DNA of 64,000 bases from Polynucleobacter sp. MG-27-Goln-C1 (GTDB taxonomy: Bacteria; Pseudomonadota; Gammaproteobacteria; Burkholderiales; Burkholderiaceae): assembly GCF_018881905.1 (NCBI RefSeq), contig NZ_JACVPM010000001.1, positions 558,001-622,000 on the forward strand, read 5' to 3'. A program made the translations under genes and the position numbers. Shown here piece after piece: positions 46,772 through 57,646 of this stretch. The notes under the pieces are model-generated. The model saw only the letters and a list, made by a program, of their open reading frames with translations, made no database searches and had not been told where the DNA came from. Positions within the stretch are counted from its first letter, which is position 1. Each line of letters opens with the position of its first letter.

Positions 46772-49231
46772 CTAGCGCAGACGAGCTGCGCAATTTTTCT
46801 CAAGCGATGACAATAAAGCCGTCATAACCGCTTCAATTTGTGCATCCTGCAGGGTTTCCTGTGGATTCAATAAGGTAACGCGGAAAGCCAAGCTCTTCTC
46901 ATCGTCACCCATACTACTAGAGCCGGCTTTTGGCTTGAACTCATCAAAGAGCTCAATCGCCTTTACAAAGTTCTGCTTTTTAGCGTTCATTGCATCGAGC
47001 AAAGCTTGCGCAGAAACAGCCTGCTTTACGACCACTGCTAGATCACGCTGTACAGCCGGGAATTTACTTAACTCTTCTGGTTGCGGAATACCAAGATTGC
47101 GAATGACCTCTAAATCCATTTCAAACAGCACTGGAGCCTGAGGCAATTCATATGCCTGCTGCAAGCCTGGGTGTAATTCGCCAATCCATCCAATATTTTG
47201 TTTACCGGTTGACGTTACTAGCTGAATCCGTGCGCTACGACCAGGATGCAACGCAGGGTGAACTGCAGCCTCAGTTGTGAAATGCAAGGGATCGAGCACA
47301 CGCTCCAGATCCCCCTTCACATCAAAGAAATCCACTGCACGATCTACACTCGCCCATTGCTCAGGGACAAATGATCCATAAGCTAAACCGCCAACTTGCT
47401 GTGGCTGATGGAAACCAGCTACCTTGCCAGCTTCTTCTTGAACGCTCGCATCACGCTTAAATACACGACCAGTCTCAAATAAACGAACCCGGCCAGCGCC
47501 GCGATTTAGGTTTGACTTGAGATTGCCTAATAAACCACCCCATAGATTGCTACGCATCACGCCATACTGACTAGCAATTGGATTGAGTACGGCAATTAAA
47601 TCTTTTTCAGTAGCGGCAGCTAAACGTTGCTCACTTTCAAGATCAGTAAATCCAAAATTCACTGCCTCTTGATACCCCTGTAGAGCTAAACGTTGGCGCA
47701 ATAAATGCACTCCACGCTTTCCTTCAGCCTTAGCGCTCATCTTCAAAGAAGAAATAGGCGGCACATCAGGAATATTTTCGAAGCCGTACATGCGTGCGAC
47801 TTCTTCGATTAAATCTTCTTCAATTTCAATATCAAAGCGATAGCTTGGCGGAGTCACGACAAACACATCACCCGCTTCTTGCTTGAATTCAAAGCCTAGA
47901 CGTTTAAATACATCAGCAACAATTTCAGCAGATAGTGGAATGCCAATGACTTTCATGGCACGAGCCAAACGCATGCTCACTGGCTTACGCTCAGGAATAG
48001 CCAATACTTGATCATCAATTGAGCCAACTTGACCACCGCATACCTCAACAATCAGAGCCGTTAAATACTCTAAGCAGTTAGCGGTATTTTGTGGATCTAC
48101 ACCACGCTCAAAGCGATGTGCTGCATCCGTACTGAAATTAAAGCGACGAGCACGACCCTGAATTGCTGAAGGCTGCCAATAAGCCGCTTCAACATAAATA
48201 TTTTTAGTGTCGTCAGTTACTGCGCAATGATTACCGCCCATGATCCCAGCCAAAGCTACTGGCCCGGCTTGATCAGCAACTACACCAGCCTCTTGAAGCT
48301 TGCCTGCAGAATCAGGACCTTGCAAGGTGACTGTTTGGCCATTTAATAGCTCTAGACTTTCGCCTGACTTTGCCCAACGAACAGATAAGTCACCATGTAA
48401 CTTATCAATGTCAAACACATGAGTCGGCTGACCCATCTCCAACATAACGTAGTTAGACAAATCAACTAAAGGAGAAATACTTCGCTGACCGGCACGAGAT
48501 AAACGTTCCACGATCCAATCTGGCGTTTTTGCTTTTGGGTTAACACCGCGAATCACGCGTCCAGCAAAACGACCACAAAGATCAGGGTTTTCAATGCTAA
48601 CTTTTAGCTTGTCTTGTATGGAGACATCTACAGGGGTCCACTTAGATGCGCACAATGCGGCACCAGTAATGGCGGACACTTCACGCGCCATGCCTATCAA
48701 AGACAAACAATCTGCTTTGTTAGGTGTCAACTTAATTACAAAAATCTGATCATCCAGATTTAAATACTGACGAATATCTTCACCAACTGGCGCATCCGCA
48801 GGTAACTCCAAAATGCCTTCGTGATCATCACCCAAACCAAGCTCGCGACCGGAGCACAACATGCCTTGGCTTTCTACACCACGTAACTTACCTACTTTGA
48901 TCATGAATGGTTTGCCACCCGCTTCAGCTGGCGGCAACTCTGCACCAACCATAGCGCAAGGAATTTTGATGCCAGCGCGCGCGTTTGGTGCACCACAAAC
49001 AATTTGCAATTCTTGGCCAGTGCCAGCATCAACTTTACAAACACGTAAGCGGTCTGCATCAGGATGCTGCTCAGCCGAAAGAATTTGTGCGATGACAATC
49101 TTTGTAAATGCAGGCGCTACTGAATGCTGCTCTTCGACCTCAAGGCCGGCCATAGTCATTGCATGACCTAAAGCATTGCTATCCAATGAAGGATTTACAT
49201 ATTGGCGTAACCAAGATTCAGAAAATTGCAT
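46772..49231 (-). CDS. pheT: Phenylalanine-tRNA ligase, beta subunit
   Basis: The 819-residue PheT carries the N-terminal tRNA-binding domain ([21 protein letters not shown]), the B3/B4 editing region (ending [18 protein letters not shown]), B5 ([19 protein letters not shown]), the catalytic-like domain and the C-terminal ferredoxin-fold anticodon-binding part ([12 protein letters not shown]). It pairs with PheS as alpha2beta2. 31 bases from pheS; its stop is 40 bases before ihfA. Confidence 0.97.
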   Translation of the reverse strand: MQFSESWLRQYVNPSLDSNALGHAMTMAGLEVEEQHSVAPAFTKIVIAQILSAEQHPDADRLRVCKVDAGTGQELQIVCGAPNARAGIKIPCAMVGAELPPAEAGGKPFMIKVGKLRGVESQGMLCSGRELGLGDDHEGILELPADAPVGEDIRQYLNLDDQIFVIKLTPNKADCLSLIGMAREVSAITGAALCASKWTPVDVSIQDKLKVSIENPDLCGRFAGRVIRGVNPKAKTPDWIVERLSRAGQRSISPLVDLSNYVMLEMGQPTHVFDIDKLHGDLSVRWAKSGESLELLNGQTVTLQGPDSAGKLQEAGVVADQAGPVALAGIMGGNHCAVTDDTKNIYVEAAYWQPSAIQGRARRFNFSTDAAHRFERGVDPQNTANCLEYLTALIVEVCGGQVGSIDDQVLAIPERKPVSMRLARAMKVIGIPLSAEIVADVFKRLGFEFKQEAGDVFVVTPPSYRFDIEIEEDLIEEVARMYGFENIPDVPPISSLKMSAKAEGKRGVHLLRQRLALQGYQEAVNFGFTDLESEQRLAAATEKDLIAVLNPIASQYGVMRSNLWGGLLGNLKSNLNRGAGRVRLFETGRVFKRDASVQEEAGKVAGFHQPQQVGGLAYGSFVPEQWASVDRAVDFFDVKGDLERVLDPLHFTTEAAVHPALHPGRSARIQLVTSTGKQNIGWIGELHPGLQQAYELPQAPVLFEMDLEVIRNLGIPQPEELSKFPAVQRDLAVVVKQAVSAQALLDAMNAKKQNFVKAIELFDEFKPKAGSSSMGDDEKSLAFRVTLLNPQETLQDAQIEAVMTALLSSLEKNCAARLR

Positions 49232-49262
49232 ATGCGCTATCTACTATTAGAAGGTTGGCGGA

Positions 49263-50309
49263 TTAAGCCGGAAATTGCGCTAAGAAACGGAGATCGTTCT
49301 CAAAGAAAAGACGTAAATCATCAACGCCATAACGCAACATCGTCAAGCGCTCTAAGCCAGAGCCAAAAGCAAAACCGGTATAGCGCTCTGGATCAATGCC
49401 CATATTGCGCAATACATTGGGATGCACCTGCCCTGCCCCTGAAATCTCTAACCAGCGACCGGCTAACTTGCCGCTACCGAAGGCCATATCAATTTCAGCT
49501 GAAGGCTCAGTGAATGGGAAATACGATGGACGGAAACGAACTTGCAATTCATTCGTCTCAAAAAAGGTTCTTAAGAAATCGGTGTACACACCCTTGAGAT
49601 CAGCAAAGGAAACACTCTCAGCAATCCACAAGCCTTCAACCTGATGAAACATCGGCGAATGGGTTGCATCGCTATCAACACGATACGTTCTGCCTGGTGC
49701 AATCACTTTAATTGGTGGCATCACATCAGCATGGGCATATTTCTTTACATGCTCACTCGCATAACGAACCTGAATCGGGCTGGTATGGGTGCGCAATAAT
49801 AAAGGCTTTCCATTGGAGTCTTTACCATCGATATAGAAGGTGTCTTGCATTGAACGTGCAGGATGATTCTCAGGACTATTTAAGGCGGTGAAATTAAACC
49901 AATCGGTTTCAATTTCAGGGCCATCTGCTACATCAAAACCAATAGAGCGGAAGATCACTTCAACGCGTTCCCAGGTACGCATCACAGGATGCAAACTACC
50001 TACAGCTTGGCCACGACCAGGCAAAGAAACGTCAATAGACTCTGCCGCAAGACGTTGCAGCAATACCGCATCAGCCAATGCTTGGCGACGCTCTTGTAAT
50101 GCAGCTTCTACTTGGGTTTTGATTTGATTAATTTGGGCGCCAGCACTCTTGCGCTCATCAGGCGACATTCCACCAAGCGCTTTTAAACGCTCAGTGAGAA
50201 CACCTGACTTACCGAGATACTTGGCTTTCGCGTCCTCTAGAGCTGCCGCATCGGCAGCTCCGAGGAAATCACGTTTAGCATCCTCGACAATGTGGTCGAG
50301 AGAAACCAT
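49263..50309 (-). CDS. pheS: Phenylalanine-tRNA ligase, alpha subunit
   Basis: The 348-residue PheS has the N-terminal coiled coil ([20 protein letters not shown]), then class II motifs: motif 1 [14 protein letters not shown], motif 2 ([20 protein letters not shown]: [17 protein letters not shown]), and motif 3 [20 protein letters not shown]. It is the catalytic subunit for charging tRNA-Phe. No phe-leader attenuator was recognised in the 29-base gap after rplT. Confidence 0.97.
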   Translation of the reverse strand: MVSLDHIVEDAKRDFLGAADAAALEDAKAKYLGKSGVLTERLKALGGMSPDERKSAGAQINQIKTQVEAALQERRQALADAVLLQRLAAESIDVSLPGRGQAVGSLHPVMRTWERVEVIFRSIGFDVADGPEIETDWFNFTALNSPENHPARSMQDTFYIDGKDSNGKPLLLRTHTSPIQVRYASEHVKKYAHADVMPPIKVIAPGRTYRVDSDATHSPMFHQVEGLWIAESVSFADLKGVYTDFLRTFFETNELQVRFRPSYFPFTEPSAEIDMAFGSGKLAGRWLEISGAGQVHPNVLRNMGIDPERYTGFAFGSGLERLTMLRYGVDDLRLFFENDLRFLAQFPA

Positions 50310-50338
50310 TGCAGCTTAGTTATTAAATAAACTAAGAA

Positions 50339-50704
50339 TTAAGCTGCAGCGCTTACTACGGATTTGATCCGAGTAACCAAAGCAGCGAAAGCCGCTTTGT
50401 CAGCAATGGCCATATCAGAAAGTACTTTGCGGTCGAGTTCGATCGCAGCTTTCTTCATACCATTCATGAATACGCTATAGGTCATGTCATGCTGACGAAC
50501 TGCCGCGTTGATACGAGCAATCCACAATGCGCGGAATACACGTTTCTTATTGCGACGGTCACGATATGCATACTGACCAGCACGCATAACTGCTTGCTTA
50601 GCAATACGGAATACGTTTTTACGACGTCCACGATAGCCTGTTGCGGCATCGGTGATTTTCTTATGACGGGCTCTTGCTGTAACCCCACGTTTGACTCTTG
50701 GCAT
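50339..50704 (-). CDS. rplT: 50S ribosomal protein L20
   Basis: The 121-residue L20 begins [17 protein letters not shown] and has the basic helices ([43 protein letters not shown]) that fold around 23S rRNA. In E. coli L20 represses its own operon; a possible leader hairpin exists upstream of rpmI (51011-51024). 25 bases after rpmI on the same strand. Confidence 0.98.
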   Translation of the reverse strand: MPRVKRGVTARARHKKITDAATGYRGRRKNVFRIAKQAVMRAGQYAYRDRRNKKRVFRALWIARINAAVRQHDMTYSVFMNGMKKAAIELDRKVLSDMAIADKAAFAALVTRIKSVVSAAA

Positions 50705-50729
50705 TTATTTCTCCTAATCTAGTCTGAGG

Positions 50730-50927
50730 TTAAGCGTATGGAAGCATGGAGCGAATTGACTTAACGTCTGCCTTCGCAACTTCGGTAGTACCACGTAGGT
50801 GACGCTTATTCTTTGTGGTCTTCTTGGTGAGGATGTGGCGTTTGAAAGCCTGACCTCGTTTGATCGTTCCGCCTGCGCGAACCGTGAAGCGCTTTTTAGC
50901 GCTACTCTTGCTCTTCATCTTGGGCAT
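50730..50927 (-). CDS. rpmI: 50S ribosomal protein L35
   Basis: The 65-residue L35 starts [14 protein letters not shown] and is rich in Lys/Arg. ATG 50927 is the family start; the frame continues upstream to 51005 only because no stop intervenes. It is the middle gene of infC-rpmI-rplT. Upstream (51006-51054) lies the infC-rpmI gap with a GNRA-loop hairpin. Confidence 0.97.
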   Translation of the reverse strand: MPKMKSKSSAKKRFTVRAGGTIKRGQAFKRHILTKKTTKNKRHLRGTTEVAKADVKSIRSMLPYA

Positions 50928-51010
50928 AAAGCACCCCTTCTTCTGCATGTGCAACATAGGTGGTAACCGACGGTTACGCTTCCTGTACCTAGAAGCACTT
51001 CTCACTACCA

Positions 51011-51024
51011 GCGCTTTTCAGCGC
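51011..51024 (-). promoter_or_regulatory. GNRA-capped hairpin in infC-rpmI leader
   Basis: On the minus strand GCGCT (51020-51024) and AGCGC (51011-51015) pair around the GNRA tetraloop GAAA (51016-51019), with an extra possible G-T pair outside. It lies in the gap between infC and rpmI, where L20-dependent control acts in enterobacteria. That it binds L20 is conjecture. Confidence 0.4.
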
Positions 51025-51054
51025 CTCCCTACATAAGAACCAGGTAGAACCTAG

Positions 51055-51579
51055 TTACTTAGCCTTACGAATGGGGGCCAATACCATCACCATCTGGCGG
51101 CCTTCCATCTTTGGAAACTGTTCTACTTGACCAAACTCAATCAGGTCTGACTTCAAACGCTCCAACATTCTGACTCCGATTTCTTGGTGGGCCATTTCAC
51201 GACCCCGAAACCGCAGCGTAATCTTTGTCTTATCGCCATCTTCTAAAAAGCGGATTAGATTGCGTAGCTTCACACCATAGTCACCATCGTCTGTGCCGGG
51301 ACGGAATTTAACTTCCTTCACCTGAATCACTTTTTGCTTGAGCTTAGCTTCATGCAAACGTTTGGCTTCTTGGTACTTGAATTTGCCGAAGTCCATGATA
51401 CGGACTACAGGTGGCACAGCCGTCGGAGCAATTTCAACCAAATCGGTCTCTTTCTCTTCTGCCAAAGCCAGGGCTTCACTCAACTTAACTACACCGATGG
51501 GTTCTCCATCCAGTCCAATCAGACGCACTTCAGGAGCAGTAATCTCCCGGTTTATGCGCTGCGATTTATCAGTAGCGAT
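51055..51579 (-). CDS. infC: Translation initiation factor IF-3
   Basis: IF-3 prevents subunit joining and checks start-codon choice. The conserved segment [27 protein letters not shown], then [22 protein letters not shown], and [27 protein letters not shown] are canonical. The usual ATG/GTG at 51528 would remove the conserved [11 protein letters not shown] start. A frame upstream lacks ATG; it begins ATC GCT ACT GAT AAA TCG CAG CGC at 51579 (MATDKSQRI), with AAAGGA nine bases upstream. A noncanonical AUU/AUC start is known for infC and used in autoregulation. I therefore give 174 residues. Confidence 0.85.
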   Translation of the reverse strand: MATDKSQRINREITAPEVRLIGLDGEPIGVVKLSEALALAEEKETDLVEIAPTAVPPVVRIMDFGKFKYQEAKRLHEAKLKQKVIQVKEVKFRPGTDDGDYGVKLRNLIRFLEDGDKTKITLRFRGREMAHQEIGVRMLERLKSDLIEFGQVEQFPKMEGRQMVMVLAPIRKAK

Positions 51580-51621
51580 CTTCTTAATTCCTTTAAAAAA
51601 ACAATAAAAACCATTCCACCC

Positions 51622-53544
51622 CTAGCTAGGCTCGGGTCCGACTTTCTGGGAAATATCCTGCTGGAGTCGGGCAACGAAGGCATCAAGAGGCATTACGCCT
51701 AAATCCACTCCGCCACGGGCACGAACGGCCACCGAATTACTTTCTGCTTCTTTATCCCCTACAACTAACAAAAATGGGAGCTTCTGTAATGCGTGCTCGC
51801 GTATTTTATACGTAATTTTCTCATTCCGCAAATCCGATTCGACTCTAAACCCTTGTTTTTTCAGAGATTGCTGGACTTTTTGTGCGTATGCAGCGGAATT
51901 GTCGGAAATATTGAGGACTACAGCCTGTGTGGGGGCAAGCCAAACTGGCATGTTTCCGGCATGGTTTTCAATCAAAATGCCAATAAAACGCTCTAAAGAG
52001 CCCACAATTGCCCTGTGAAGCATCACTGGAGCCTTACGGGTGTTCTCTTCGGTGACATATTCCGCACCCAGACGAGCTGGCATCGAGAAATCGACCTGAA
52101 TCGTGCCGCACTGCCAAGTACGTCCAATGGAGTCCTTGAGGTGGTATTCGATCTTGGGGCCGTAAAAAGCACCCTCGCCTGGCAATTCTTCCCATTCTTG
52201 GCCTGAAGCAGTCAAGGCGCCGCGCAAGGCAGCCTCGGCTTTATCCCAAATTGCATCATCGCCAACGCGCTTTGCTGGGCGTAAGGCTAACTTGACAGCT
52301 ACCTCGGTAAATCCAAAATCTTTATAGACGTCGCGAACCGCTTTATCAAATGCTGCCACTTCTGACTGAATCTGATCTTCGGTACAGAAAATATGGCCAT
52401 CATCCTGTGTGAAACCACGCACACGCATCAGACCATGCAATGCACCCGATGGTTCATTACGGTGACATTGACCGAACTCGCCGTAACGCAATGGCAACTC
52501 ACGATAACTATGTAAGCCTGAGTTAAAAATCTGAACGTGTCCTGGGCAGTTCATCGGCTTTAATGCATAAGCACGATTCTCTGACTCGGTCGTAAACATA
52601 TTTTCTTTGTAGTTATCCCAGTGACCAGACTTCTCCCACAATCCACGATCGAGAATTTGTGGAGCCTTCACTTCTTGATAACCTTCGCGCTGATAAACGC
52701 GACGCATGTATTGCTCAACTTCTTGCCAGATTGACCAGCCTTTTGGATGCCAGAAAATTAAACCAGGCGCTTCAGGTTGAAAGTGAAATAAGTCCAAGAA
52801 CTTACCCAGGCGACGATGGTCGCGCTTCTCAGCCTCTTCAAGCATATGCAAATGCGCATCTTGATCTTCTTTTTTCAACCAAGCTGTGCCGTAGATACGC
52901 TGCAACATCTCATTCTTACTATCGCCACGCCAGTAAGCGCCAGCAACGCTCAGAAGCTTAAATACCTTGAGCTTGCCAGTCGACGGAACGTGTGGTCCAC
53001 GACATAAGTCGGTGAACTTACCTTCGGCATACAAAGACACATCCTCGCCTTGCGGAATGCTAGAAATAATTTCTGCCTTGTAGTTTTCGCCTTGATCTTT
53101 AAAAAACTTCACCGCTTCATCACGAGGCATCACTGTACGAATTACTGGCTCATCTTTTTTAACCAGCTCAGCCATTTTCTTTTCAATCGCTACCAAGTCT
53201 TCTGGAGTGAATGCGCGATGAAAGGAGAAGTCGTAATAGAAACCGTTTTCGATGACTGGGCCGATGGTGACTTGCGCTTCTGGGAAGAGTTCTTTAACGG
53301 CATAGGCCAACAAGTGCGCTGTGGAGTGGCGGACAATCTCGAGAGCTTCAGGGCTTTTATCGGTAATGATGGCTAGTTGACTATCTTTGTCGATAACAAA
53401 GCTAGCATCAACCATCTTGCCGTCGACAATGCCACCGAGGGCGGCTTTGGCAAGACCGCTACCAATGCTTTGAGCAACATCGAGAACGCGAACGGGAGCA
53501 TCAAACTCACGTTTAGATCCATCTGGCAGAGTAACTACAAGCAT
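51622..53544 (-). CDS. thrS: Threonine-tRNA ligase
   Basis: The 640-residue ThrS has an N-terminal TGS domain ([23 protein letters not shown]), the editing domain with [11 protein letters not shown] and the zinc-type HXXXH, then class II motifs ([36 protein letters not shown]) and a C-terminal anticodon-binding part. ATG 53544 is preferred because GGGGTGG precedes it by two bases and the GTG at 53550 is in that site. Gap of 42 bases to infC. Confidence 0.96.
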   Translation of the reverse strand: MLVVTLPDGSKREFDAPVRVLDVAQSIGSGLAKAALGGIVDGKMVDASFVIDKDSQLAIITDKSPEALEIVRHSTAHLLAYAVKELFPEAQVTIGPVIENGFYYDFSFHRAFTPEDLVAIEKKMAELVKKDEPVIRTVMPRDEAVKFFKDQGENYKAEIISSIPQGEDVSLYAEGKFTDLCRGPHVPSTGKLKVFKLLSVAGAYWRGDSKNEMLQRIYGTAWLKKEDQDAHLHMLEEAEKRDHRRLGKFLDLFHFQPEAPGLIFWHPKGWSIWQEVEQYMRRVYQREGYQEVKAPQILDRGLWEKSGHWDNYKENMFTTESENRAYALKPMNCPGHVQIFNSGLHSYRELPLRYGEFGQCHRNEPSGALHGLMRVRGFTQDDGHIFCTEDQIQSEVAAFDKAVRDVYKDFGFTEVAVKLALRPAKRVGDDAIWDKAEAALRGALTASGQEWEELPGEGAFYGPKIEYHLKDSIGRTWQCGTIQVDFSMPARLGAEYVTEENTRKAPVMLHRAIVGSLERFIGILIENHAGNMPVWLAPTQAVVLNISDNSAAYAQKVQQSLKKQGFRVESDLRNEKITYKIREHALQKLPFLLVVGDKEAESNSVAVRARGGVDLGVMPLDAFVARLQQDISQKVGPEPS

Positions 53545-53602
53545 GACCACCCCATCTTATTAAGATTCAGTCGATTGACTGATGTACTACATAACATCCA
53601 CC

Positions 53603-53637
53603 AAAAAGAAAGCGCGGCAGCTTTTCGGCAACCGCGC
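53603..53637 (-). terminator. Intrinsic terminator after tRNA-Val
   Basis: On the minus strand GCGCGGTTGC and GCTGCCGCGC (53628-53637 and 53612-53621) form a ten-position stem with one mismatch and one G-T pair, then the T-rich run TTTCTTTTT (53611-53603). It stops the tRNA-Val transcript 20 bases after the tRNA and separates it from thrS. Confidence 0.85.
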
Positions 53638-53657
53638 ACTTTTGGGTCTTTATTCGT

Positions 53658-53734
53658 TGGTAGGCTCGATTGGACTCGAACCAACGACCCCCACCATGTC
53701 AAGGTGGTGCTCTAACCAGCTGAGCTACGAGCCT
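53658..53734 (-). tRNA. tRNA-Val (anticodon GAC)
   Basis: The minus strand folds with acceptor AGGCTCG (53728-53734) against CGAGCCT (53662-53668), D arm AGCTCAGCTGGTTAGAGC, anticodon stem CCACC/GGTGG around TTGACAT (anticodon GAC), and T arm TTGG-TTCGAGT-CCAA. A discriminator and encoded CCA. It lies between relA and thrS and reads GTC/GTT. Confidence 0.95.
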
Positions 53735-53752
53735 ATATAGCCATAGAGTTTA

Positions 53753-55789
53753 TCACCGGCGGCGCACTTGGGTCACCCCTTTGACCTCTTCGAGACTGTT
53801 TTGAACTAAACGCAAGGCTTCTGAGTCTTTAATTTCCACAGTCAACAGGATTTGAGCAAGGCCGCGCTTAGCAGATTTACGCAAGTCAATGACGTGAACG
53901 CCCTGCCTTGTCAGGATTTCAAATAACTCGCGCATGAGCTCAGGGCGATCTAGGCCAGTTACTGCTAAATCAGCCGGAAATACCCGTTTTGCGTCACCCG
54001 TAGGTAAAGCTTCTGCAGAAGCTGCATTCCAAGCAGTCTGAATAACGCGCTCTGGAGCTCGCTCCAAAAGACCTCTGAAAGTTTTACAGGATCGCCTGTG
54101 TATAGATACGCCACGTCCCTGAGTCACAAAACCGGCAATCGCATCCGGTGGCACCGGTCTACAGCATCGCGCCAACTGTGTCAGCAATGAATCTACCCCA
54201 ACAACCAAAACATCGCCCGCTTGACCCTGCTTACGAGTGCTTTGCTTGAGAATAATTTCCGGAGCCGGAACGGTTGCCTTGGCCTCTGGCTTTTGCTCAG
54301 CCTTAACTTCAGAAGACTTGGCACCTGCCTCTTCATCATCCAAGGCATTAAACCAAGTGCGCACACGAGTGCGGGCACGCTGTGAGCGCAAGTAGTTGCG
54401 GTTAGGGCTTATCCAATCGCGGGATGGGCCGCCATGCTTTACCGCAATGATTTCAATTGTCTGGCCGTTCTGCAAAGGCGTATCCAAAGGCACCATCGCA
54501 CCGTCTACTCGAGCGCCACGACAGCGATGACCCAGGTCAGTATGAACGGCATATGCAAAGTCGATGGGCGATGAACCCTTCTCTAATGAAATGACTTTAC
54601 CCAGCGGAGTGAGAACATAAATATGGTCATCAATCTCATGGTGCTTCAGCTGCTCCCAAGCATCTTCTTTCCAGGAGATGAGCTGCCTTGCCCAAGCAAT
54701 CTGACGCTCATAGGCTACTGCTGCACTATGGGTGCCAGTTTGATGATTCGGGTTTGGTGTGGCCGGAGCACTAGAAGCGGGTTTATTTTTTGGCGGAGTA
54801 GCAACACCAATATAAGCGCCCTCTTTATAACGCCAGTGTGCAGCCAAACCATACTCAGCTTGTTGATGCATTTCATTGGTGCGCACCTGAATTTCAAATG
54901 CAGTGCCGTGCTCGTCCATCACTACGGTATGCAAAGATTGATAGCCGTTGGGTTTAGGCCTAGCGATGTAATCATCGAACTCTCGTGGAACAGGCTGCCA
55001 AACGTTATGCACTATTCCTAAAATAGCGTAGCAAGATTTAACGTCCTCAACTAGAACTCTAAATGCTCTGACATCATAGAGATTGGCAAAGTCGAGTGAC
55101 TTACCTTGCATCTTTTTCCAAATACTGTAGATGTGCTTTGGGCGACCCTGGACCTCACCTTGAATATGAGCGGCATTTAATTCTTCTTTGAGCTTTCTGA
55201 CAATCTGCTCAATAAAAGATTCACGTTCAATACGCTTACCATCCAACATCTTAGCGATGTCGCGGTAGACCTCAGGAGAAAGAACTCGAAACGCCAAGTC
55301 CTCCATCTCCCATTTCATTTGCCAAATACCCAGACGATTCGCCAATGAGGCGTCAATATTCAGAATCTCTTGCGCCCAAGCTTTTGGCATCTCCAACTTT
55401 TCTTGAGCAACCCAACGCAGCGTTTGCAGGCGAGAAGCAAGATAGATGAGAACGACGCGTAAGTCATCGCCAAAGGCGAGCAACATCTTTCTAAGCATTT
55501 CCTCTTGCCCAGAAATGCTTAGACCACCATCATTGCGAACTAGCTTAGCTTGGGCCTGCCTGAGGCCACGGTATCCAATTAGGAGCTTGGCTGACTCATC
55601 ACCTATGAGCTTAGTCAGCGCTTCTTTGCCATGGGTACGCGCAATATTAGTTGCGGCGGTTAGCGTAGCCTCATCAAGATGAAGCTGCTTAAGAATGCTG
55701 AGAACGCCAGCGGCATGATTTTCTGAGGGCTCACCATACCAGCCATCAACAATTTTAACGCTCTCAGATGCATTGCCAACATTGGACAT
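53753..55789 (-). CDS. relA: RelA-type (p)ppGpp synthetase, hydrolase-dead
   Basis: The 678-residue protein has a pseudo-hydrolase domain (1-190): the HD motifs are missing and the KLADRLHN-type aspartate is replaced in IYLASRLQTLR (115-125), so it should only synthesise (p)ppGpp. The synthetase domain has RPKHIYSIWKKM (216-227) and the EFDD loop (270-273) diagnostic of RelA over bifunctional enzymes. TGS (388-450), the CC zinc-finger (RCCRPVP, 541-547) and ACT (606-676) follow. A Pro/Ser/Asn-rich insert (331-355) separates synthetase and TGS. It responds to uncharged tRNA on ribosomes. Confidence 0.93.
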   Translation of the reverse strand: MSNVGNASESVKIVDGWYGEPSENHAAGVLSILKQLHLDEATLTAATNIARTHGKEALTKLIGDESAKLLIGYRGLRQAQAKLVRNDGGLSISGQEEMLRKMLLAFGDDLRVVLIYLASRLQTLRWVAQEKLEMPKAWAQEILNIDASLANRLGIWQMKWEMEDLAFRVLSPEVYRDIAKMLDGKRIERESFIEQIVRKLKEELNAAHIQGEVQGRPKHIYSIWKKMQGKSLDFANLYDVRAFRVLVEDVKSCYAILGIVHNVWQPVPREFDDYIARPKPNGYQSLHTVVMDEHGTAFEIQVRTNEMHQQAEYGLAAHWRYKEGAYIGVATPPKNKPASSAPATPNPNHQTGTHSAAVAYERQIAWARQLISWKEDAWEQLKHHEIDDHIYVLTPLGKVISLEKGSSPIDFAYAVHTDLGHRCRGARVDGAMVPLDTPLQNGQTIEIIAVKHGGPSRDWISPNRNYLRSQRARTRVRTWFNALDDEEAGAKSSEVKAEQKPEAKATVPAPEIILKQSTRKQGQAGDVLVVGVDSLLTQLARCCRPVPPDAIAGFVTQGRGVSIHRRSCKTFRGLLERAPERVIQTAWNAASAEALPTGDAKRVFPADLAVTGLDRPELMRELFEILTRQGVHVIDLRKSAKRGLAQILLTVEIKDSEALRLVQNSLEEVKGVTQVRRR

Positions 55790-55804
55790 GGGCGTCTAAG
55801 GTCC

Positions 55805-57625
55805 TTAACTAAAGAATTCTTTTGCTAGAGCAACTTGTTCTGACTTCACAAAAGCAGGTGCATGCCCTACCCCTGGAATTTCAATACTCCGAATATAAGG
55901 ATTGACCCTACACATCTCCGCTACGGTTTTAGCGGAAAGCAAATCCGATTCACCACCACGCACAACCAGCATTGGAATATGGATTTGTTTGAAGGCGTGC
56001 CACATAGCCATCTCTCCTGCCTTTGCCATAATCGGATTTACCGAAGCAAACGGCACAGAAATATCCGGGTCATAGTGCATGGCCCAGAGACCATCCTTTT
56101 GAACTAGCATCGGCCCGTTATAAATTTCCCACTCATCGGGCGTATGACTACCAAACGAAGCGCAGATCTCATTTAAGCGTTGCAAGGCATCGGCACGATT
56201 AGTAAAAGTGAATGATTGACCGACGTAAGAACCTAAGCGCTTAATTGCCTCCGGTTCTATCCGTGGACCAACATCGTTAATTAACATGCGACGGATTGGA
56301 TTCTTGGGCATCGAGGCATAAACCATACCAATCAAACCACCCATAGAGGTTCCAAACCAATCTACCTGTGCAACGCCAAGTTGATTAATCAAGCTTGCCA
56401 TATCTGCTACGTATTGCGGCACGGCATACAACATTGGATTCTTGAGACGATCAGAATCGCCCCGACCGACCACGTCAGGACAGACGACGTAGTAATCATT
56501 GCTCATCGCCTCGGCTAGGGTTTTGAAATCACTACCTCTACGAGTTAAGCCATGAACACAAACTAATACCTTTGGATTATTTGGATTTCCCCAGGCGTGA
56601 TAAGCCATACGATGCGGGCCATCAGGGCTGGTGCAAGCAACGAAGAAGGTATCACCATGATGAGTTACATTCGGCTTTTTAATATCCTCATTCAAATGCT
56701 CATCATGGGTATGCTCATCTGTCATACCGGCAATTTCAGGCTGCAGAGTGACATGATCAATACCATGTTTGTCCAATAGCATCGCATTGATGCGCGTCAT
56801 GATATCTGGCCACTCATTCATCTGTTCGATTTCAATATGGCCAATCAAAGCTGGAAAGCTAGGCGTCATTTCCCAAACATGTAAATCATGAACAGCCAAT
56901 ACACCTGGAACTTTTTTAAGATCACTACCTACTTGTAGATAGTCAATATGTAGCGGTACACCCTCCATCAAGAAGTGGTAGGACTCGCGCAAGATGGAAA
57001 CAGTAGACTTCAAAATCAACAGTGAAACCAGAATAGAAAGAATGGCATCAATTGGCATCCAGCCAGTTAGCTGAATCACGATACCAGCAATCAAGGCAGC
57101 TACAGAGCCCAATAGATCGCCCATTACATGAACCAATGCGGCACGCGTGTTGACACTCTTCTTATCGCGCGAAAGTACCCATGCCACGACAATATTCATT
57201 AGTAGGCCAATAGCAGCTACCACGGTCACCGTTAATCCATCAACCTTATGTGGATCATAAAATCGACTAACTGCCTCAACCATAATCCAAACTACTAAGG
57301 CCAACATTGCAATGCTATTTACAAAGGCGGCTAATGCTTCTGCGCGTCCAAAGCCAAAAGAATGTTTAGGTGATGGCGGACGACGAGAAATAATTTGGGC
57401 TAATAAGGCCAAGCCTAATGCGGCTGCATCCGTCACCATGTGACCTGCATCCGATATCAATGCTAATGAATTCGCAAAATACGCTGCCGCACCCTCTACC
57501 CCAGAAAAACCTAATGTCAGAACTAAGGCAATGAGAAGGAGGCTTTGATTAGAGACCTGTTTGGCATGGGAATGCTTAGCATCACCTTGCTTATGTGCAT
57601 GAAGCGAATGATCTACAGCGCTCAT
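55805..57625 (-). CDS. Fusion of CDF zinc transporter and alpha/beta hydrolase
   Basis: The 606-residue protein combines two full domains. Residues ~1-300 are a cation diffusion facilitator: His-rich N-terminus, six membrane segments (about 26-50, 58-78, 94-118, 130-150, 162-185, 190-208), the transport sites HxxxD in TM2 (His62/Asp66) and TM5 (His166/Asp170), and the cytoplasmic fold with HDLHVWEMTPSFPALIGHIEI. Residues ~315-606 form an alpha/beta hydrolase: VHGLTRRG (357-364), nucleophile elbow GTSMGG (Ser427), an Asp in RGGESDLL (561) and His588 in GVGHAP. A His/Asp/Glu linker (302-325) joins them. Transport of Zn is likely; the hydrolase substrate is unknown. ATG 57625. Confidence 0.9.
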   Translation of the reverse strand: MSAVDHSLHAHKQGDAKHSHAKQVSNQSLLLIALVLTLGFSGVEGAAAYFANSLALISDAGHMVTDAAALGLALLAQIISRRPPSPKHSFGFGRAEALAAFVNSIAMLALVVWIMVEAVSRFYDPHKVDGLTVTVVAAIGLLMNIVVAWVLSRDKKSVNTRAALVHVMGDLLGSVAALIAGIVIQLTGWMPIDAILSILVSLLILKSTVSILRESYHFLMEGVPLHIDYLQVGSDLKKVPGVLAVHDLHVWEMTPSFPALIGHIEIEQMNEWPDIMTRINAMLLDKHGIDHVTLQPEIAGMTDEHTHDEHLNEDIKKPNVTHHGDTFFVACTSPDGPHRMAYHAWGNPNNPKVLVCVHGLTRRGSDFKTLAEAMSNDYYVVCPDVVGRGDSDRLKNPMLYAVPQYVADMASLINQLGVAQVDWFGTSMGGLIGMVYASMPKNPIRRMLINDVGPRIEPEAIKRLGSYVGQSFTFTNRADALQRLNEICASFGSHTPDEWEIYNGPMLVQKDGLWAMHYDPDISVPFASVNPIMAKAGEMAMWHAFKQIHIPMLVVRGGESDLLSAKTVAEMCRVNPYIRSIEIPGVGHAPAFVKSEQVALAKEFFS

Positions 57626-57646
57626 AAAAGGCTCTTTAGAAATAGA

